A stretch of DNA of 64,000 bases from Dimorphilus gyrociliatus. Lineage: Eukaryota; Annelida; Polychaeta; Dinophilidae. Under the pieces are notes generated by a model that was given only the letters and a program-made list of their open reading frames with translations, was not told the DNA's origin and made no database searches. The DNA is taken from the NCBI GenBank assembly GCA_904063045.1, contig CAJFCJ010000002.1, forward strand, positions 3,219,891 through 3,283,890, given 5' to 3'. How positions within the stretch are numbered: the stretch's first letter is position 1; each line of letters opens with the position of its first letter. Of the stretch, positions 61,971-64,000 are shown piece by piece. The translations under genes were made by a program, and so were the position numbers.

Positions 61971-64000
61971 GTTTCTAGGTGTATAGGCCTAATCTTTTAG
62001 AATTTATAACTAAATATCGAAGAGTTATAAGCTACCTCTTCTTTTCCTTTTCTTTCCCTTTTTAGTGTTTTATTATAGTAATAAGGGACATATTGTTTTT
62101 TCATTGTGTCTCCATTGTCTCATTATTACCGATTATGAGTCGAAAGTAATTTCTAATTCATTCAAGCTATTGTTGGCCTTTCACAAGTTGTGAGAAAATC
62201 ATAGATTCAAAAAGCTCAGCGTATAGAATTAGATAATGTAAAAATCATCTAAATACCAGTCAATTTTTTCAACTATAATCCCTTTCGTAAAAAACCTAAT
62301 TAAAGTTTGTCAAGGGTCAATAAGCGCTTTGTTCTTCGTTTTTCCTGCGTAGACAGCTAAGGGTAAATATACGTTGTCTCGCAGACTGCTACTTACGATG
62401 CCATAAAGAGAAAAACCAATACATAGCATCCTTTGTTATATAAATAAAGTTCAAAGAGGGTTAAGCTGCCGAATATAGTCTTTGTATTTTAGCGTTAACG
62501 CATCCGTGTTCTTTCTTTGTTTCTCTGTCACTTTCAATTTTTCTCTTTTTCCAATTAATTGCACTATGTCAGCTTATTTAAAAAAAGGAAAATCAAATAT
62601 TTCTAAAAATAGACTGATAAAACGATGTATATAGTGAAATAGCGCACAGATTTCTAGAAAACTTATATAACTGCATAAACCATATGATAAATGTTATATT
62701 ACATTATATATCTCGTTTTTTGTTTCTTTGTCAAAAGGGAGATTAAGTTGTAACCGAAATAGGACTTTGTCATAAACTGGATATGAGTGACCTACAATGA
62801 AAGTGTTTATGCCTTCTAGGCTTATTATTTCATTCTGAAAATTGTAATAAGCAAAGCCGTACTGAGGGGACGTAATTATCAAGAAAAGAAATTCTTCATT
62901 GCCCGAGAGAAATTATACTTTCTTTTGTTTGTCAAAGAAGGGTCTGTGTCTCCAAGTACAAAACGTAATTATCAATATACTTTTTCTCTACTGTATATCA
63001 TAATAAGACTGTAATTGAGATATCAAATTGCTTTTTCATAGCTGATGTTAAAATCAACATTTTTCTTAAACGATTCGATATAACTAGAAGAGTTCATAAG
63101 GGAGAAGGGAGTAAAGTAGACAATCAATATCAGACCTAGAATGTAAGTGATAGGTTGACTGTGGCTCAGATGAGAATCTGATACAAGAAATGATTTACAA
63201 TTTCAATTTTCACCACGTAAATGAATCTCTAGATATGAGCTTAAATTTCCAAGAAACCGCATATAAAATACAGGCCTGAGGAATTTTTTTTGTTTTATTC
63301 ATGCAAGTATTTCGTTGGTGGCTCTATGAAACAGATTCTGTTTGTTCCGCAAGAACAATTATCAGATATATGTCATGACTCATCTTTTGTTTGTCACGAG
63401 CTATATAGGGAATACGAGCAACACCTAACATATTGTTTGTTCCGTTTCAGGGGGAGTGAAAAGCGTTATAGGCCTATTAAGGGACAGTTCGATATCGAGT
63501 TTCTTTTTTGCGGTAAATATTGAACTGTATTGAACAAACACGACAAACTAACTCGTATAAAAAATATACTGACTAGTAACAGCGTTTTTGGCCATTTAGA
63601 AAGATAAAATACATTTCTTCAAAATAAACAACAAAACACAGTGTATAGGCTGTGTCAAAAAAGTTTGTCAATTATTTTGATAATGAAAAATGAATTTCGA
63701 ATATTGTTTGCAAAAGTTTTTTTTTGTTTTGTTTTATCCTGCAGCAAATCGTCTAGTAGAAATAAAAAGCACTACATTGAATTATTGTAGTTTTGTACTA
63801 CAGCATTATGAAAGCACCAATGTTTATAAATAAAAATCGACTACATCTAGGCCTGTAAATTGTGGAGACATAAGAAGAAGTTTGTCAAAAAGATTCTAAA
63901 AATAAAACAGATCTACGTAAATGACGCTACTGACCCAAAATTCAGATGACAAGGCTAATGGAAACATATTAAATAGTTTAAGTGGTTTAAACCATGTCAT
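61971..64000. other. Right end of window, no supported gene
   Basis: The plus-strand frame 63290-63523 (77 codons) has a possible acceptor at 63450 but no recognised domain. The minus-strand frame 62694-62882 also has no features. A gene continuing beyond 64000 cannot be excluded. No RNA gene was recognised. Confidence 0.5.

Noticed and set aside
63290-63523. Plus-strand frame of 77 codons near the right end
   Set aside because: No domain recognised; it might be part of a gene outside the window but cannot be supported here.
1-64000. tRNA, rRNA, CRISPR, viral or bacterial transferred genes
   Set aside because: No TFC-loop-like tRNA boxes with a fitting cloverleaf, no rRNA-like stretches, no spaced repeat arrays, and every recognisable gene is of animal type with introns.

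Overview
This is a stretch of an animal nuclear genome. The evidence is: genes split by spliceosomal GT-AG introns with animal-specific families (TRPA channel, PDE9-type cyclic GMP phosphodiesterase, phospholipid-scramblase-like protein, DOMON/dopamine-beta-hydroxylase-like monooxygenase, claudin-like four-pass proteins, CYP2-type cytochromes P450). The DNA is strongly AT-rich, most introns are tiny (about 52-84 bp), and there are no bacterial operons, tRNA, rRNA or CRISPR features that I can see. The combination fits a small-genome invertebrate, for example a meiofaunal lophotrochozoan/annelid, but the phylum is an inference only.

Layout. 1-1.2 kb: 5' part of a minus-strand copper monooxygenase (runs off the left edge). 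6.2-8.1 kb: an unrecognised plus-strand gene with two possible 3' ends. 10.65-17.9 kb: a complete PDE9A orthologue (plus) whose catalytic domain contains a tandem pair of alternative exons. 19.1-20.6 kb: SAC3D1-like gene (minus). 21.1-25.8 kb: two claudin-like genes (minus) flanking an orphan open frame. 26.1-27.4 kb: a duplicated non-coding element. 27.6-33.4 kb: a complete TRPA channel (minus, 13 exons). 34.0-35.6 kb: two related secreted cysteine proteins (minus). 35.9-37.0 kb: a scramblase-like gene (minus). 38.5-43.9 kb: a protein with two cyclic-nucleotide-binding domains (minus). 47.8-53.8 kb: two tandem P450 genes (plus) and, at 55.7-56.0 kb, the frameshifted relic of a third. 58.6-58.9 kb: a tiny membrane-protein gene. 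The last 5 kb hold AT microsatellites and two CpG-richer tracts without clear genes.

Exon models were built by hand from splice sites, reading phase and family motifs; every internal exon was checked for phase consistency. The neighbouring genes are not an obvious pathway. The recurring themes are cyclic-nucleotide signalling (PDE9A, double-CNB protein), membrane/sensory proteins (TRPA, claudin-like, scramblase-like) and local tandem duplication (claudin-like pair, secreted pair, P450 trio, PDE9A exon pair).

The most notable observations are the PDE9A mutually exclusive exon pair separated by a 46-bp intron, a TRPA pore with Asn in place of the usual acidic filter residue, P450s lacking the usual I-helix oxygen-activating motif, a perfect palindromic X-box-like site before PDE9A, and a dispersed ACTGTATA motif absent from the gene-dense middle of the window.
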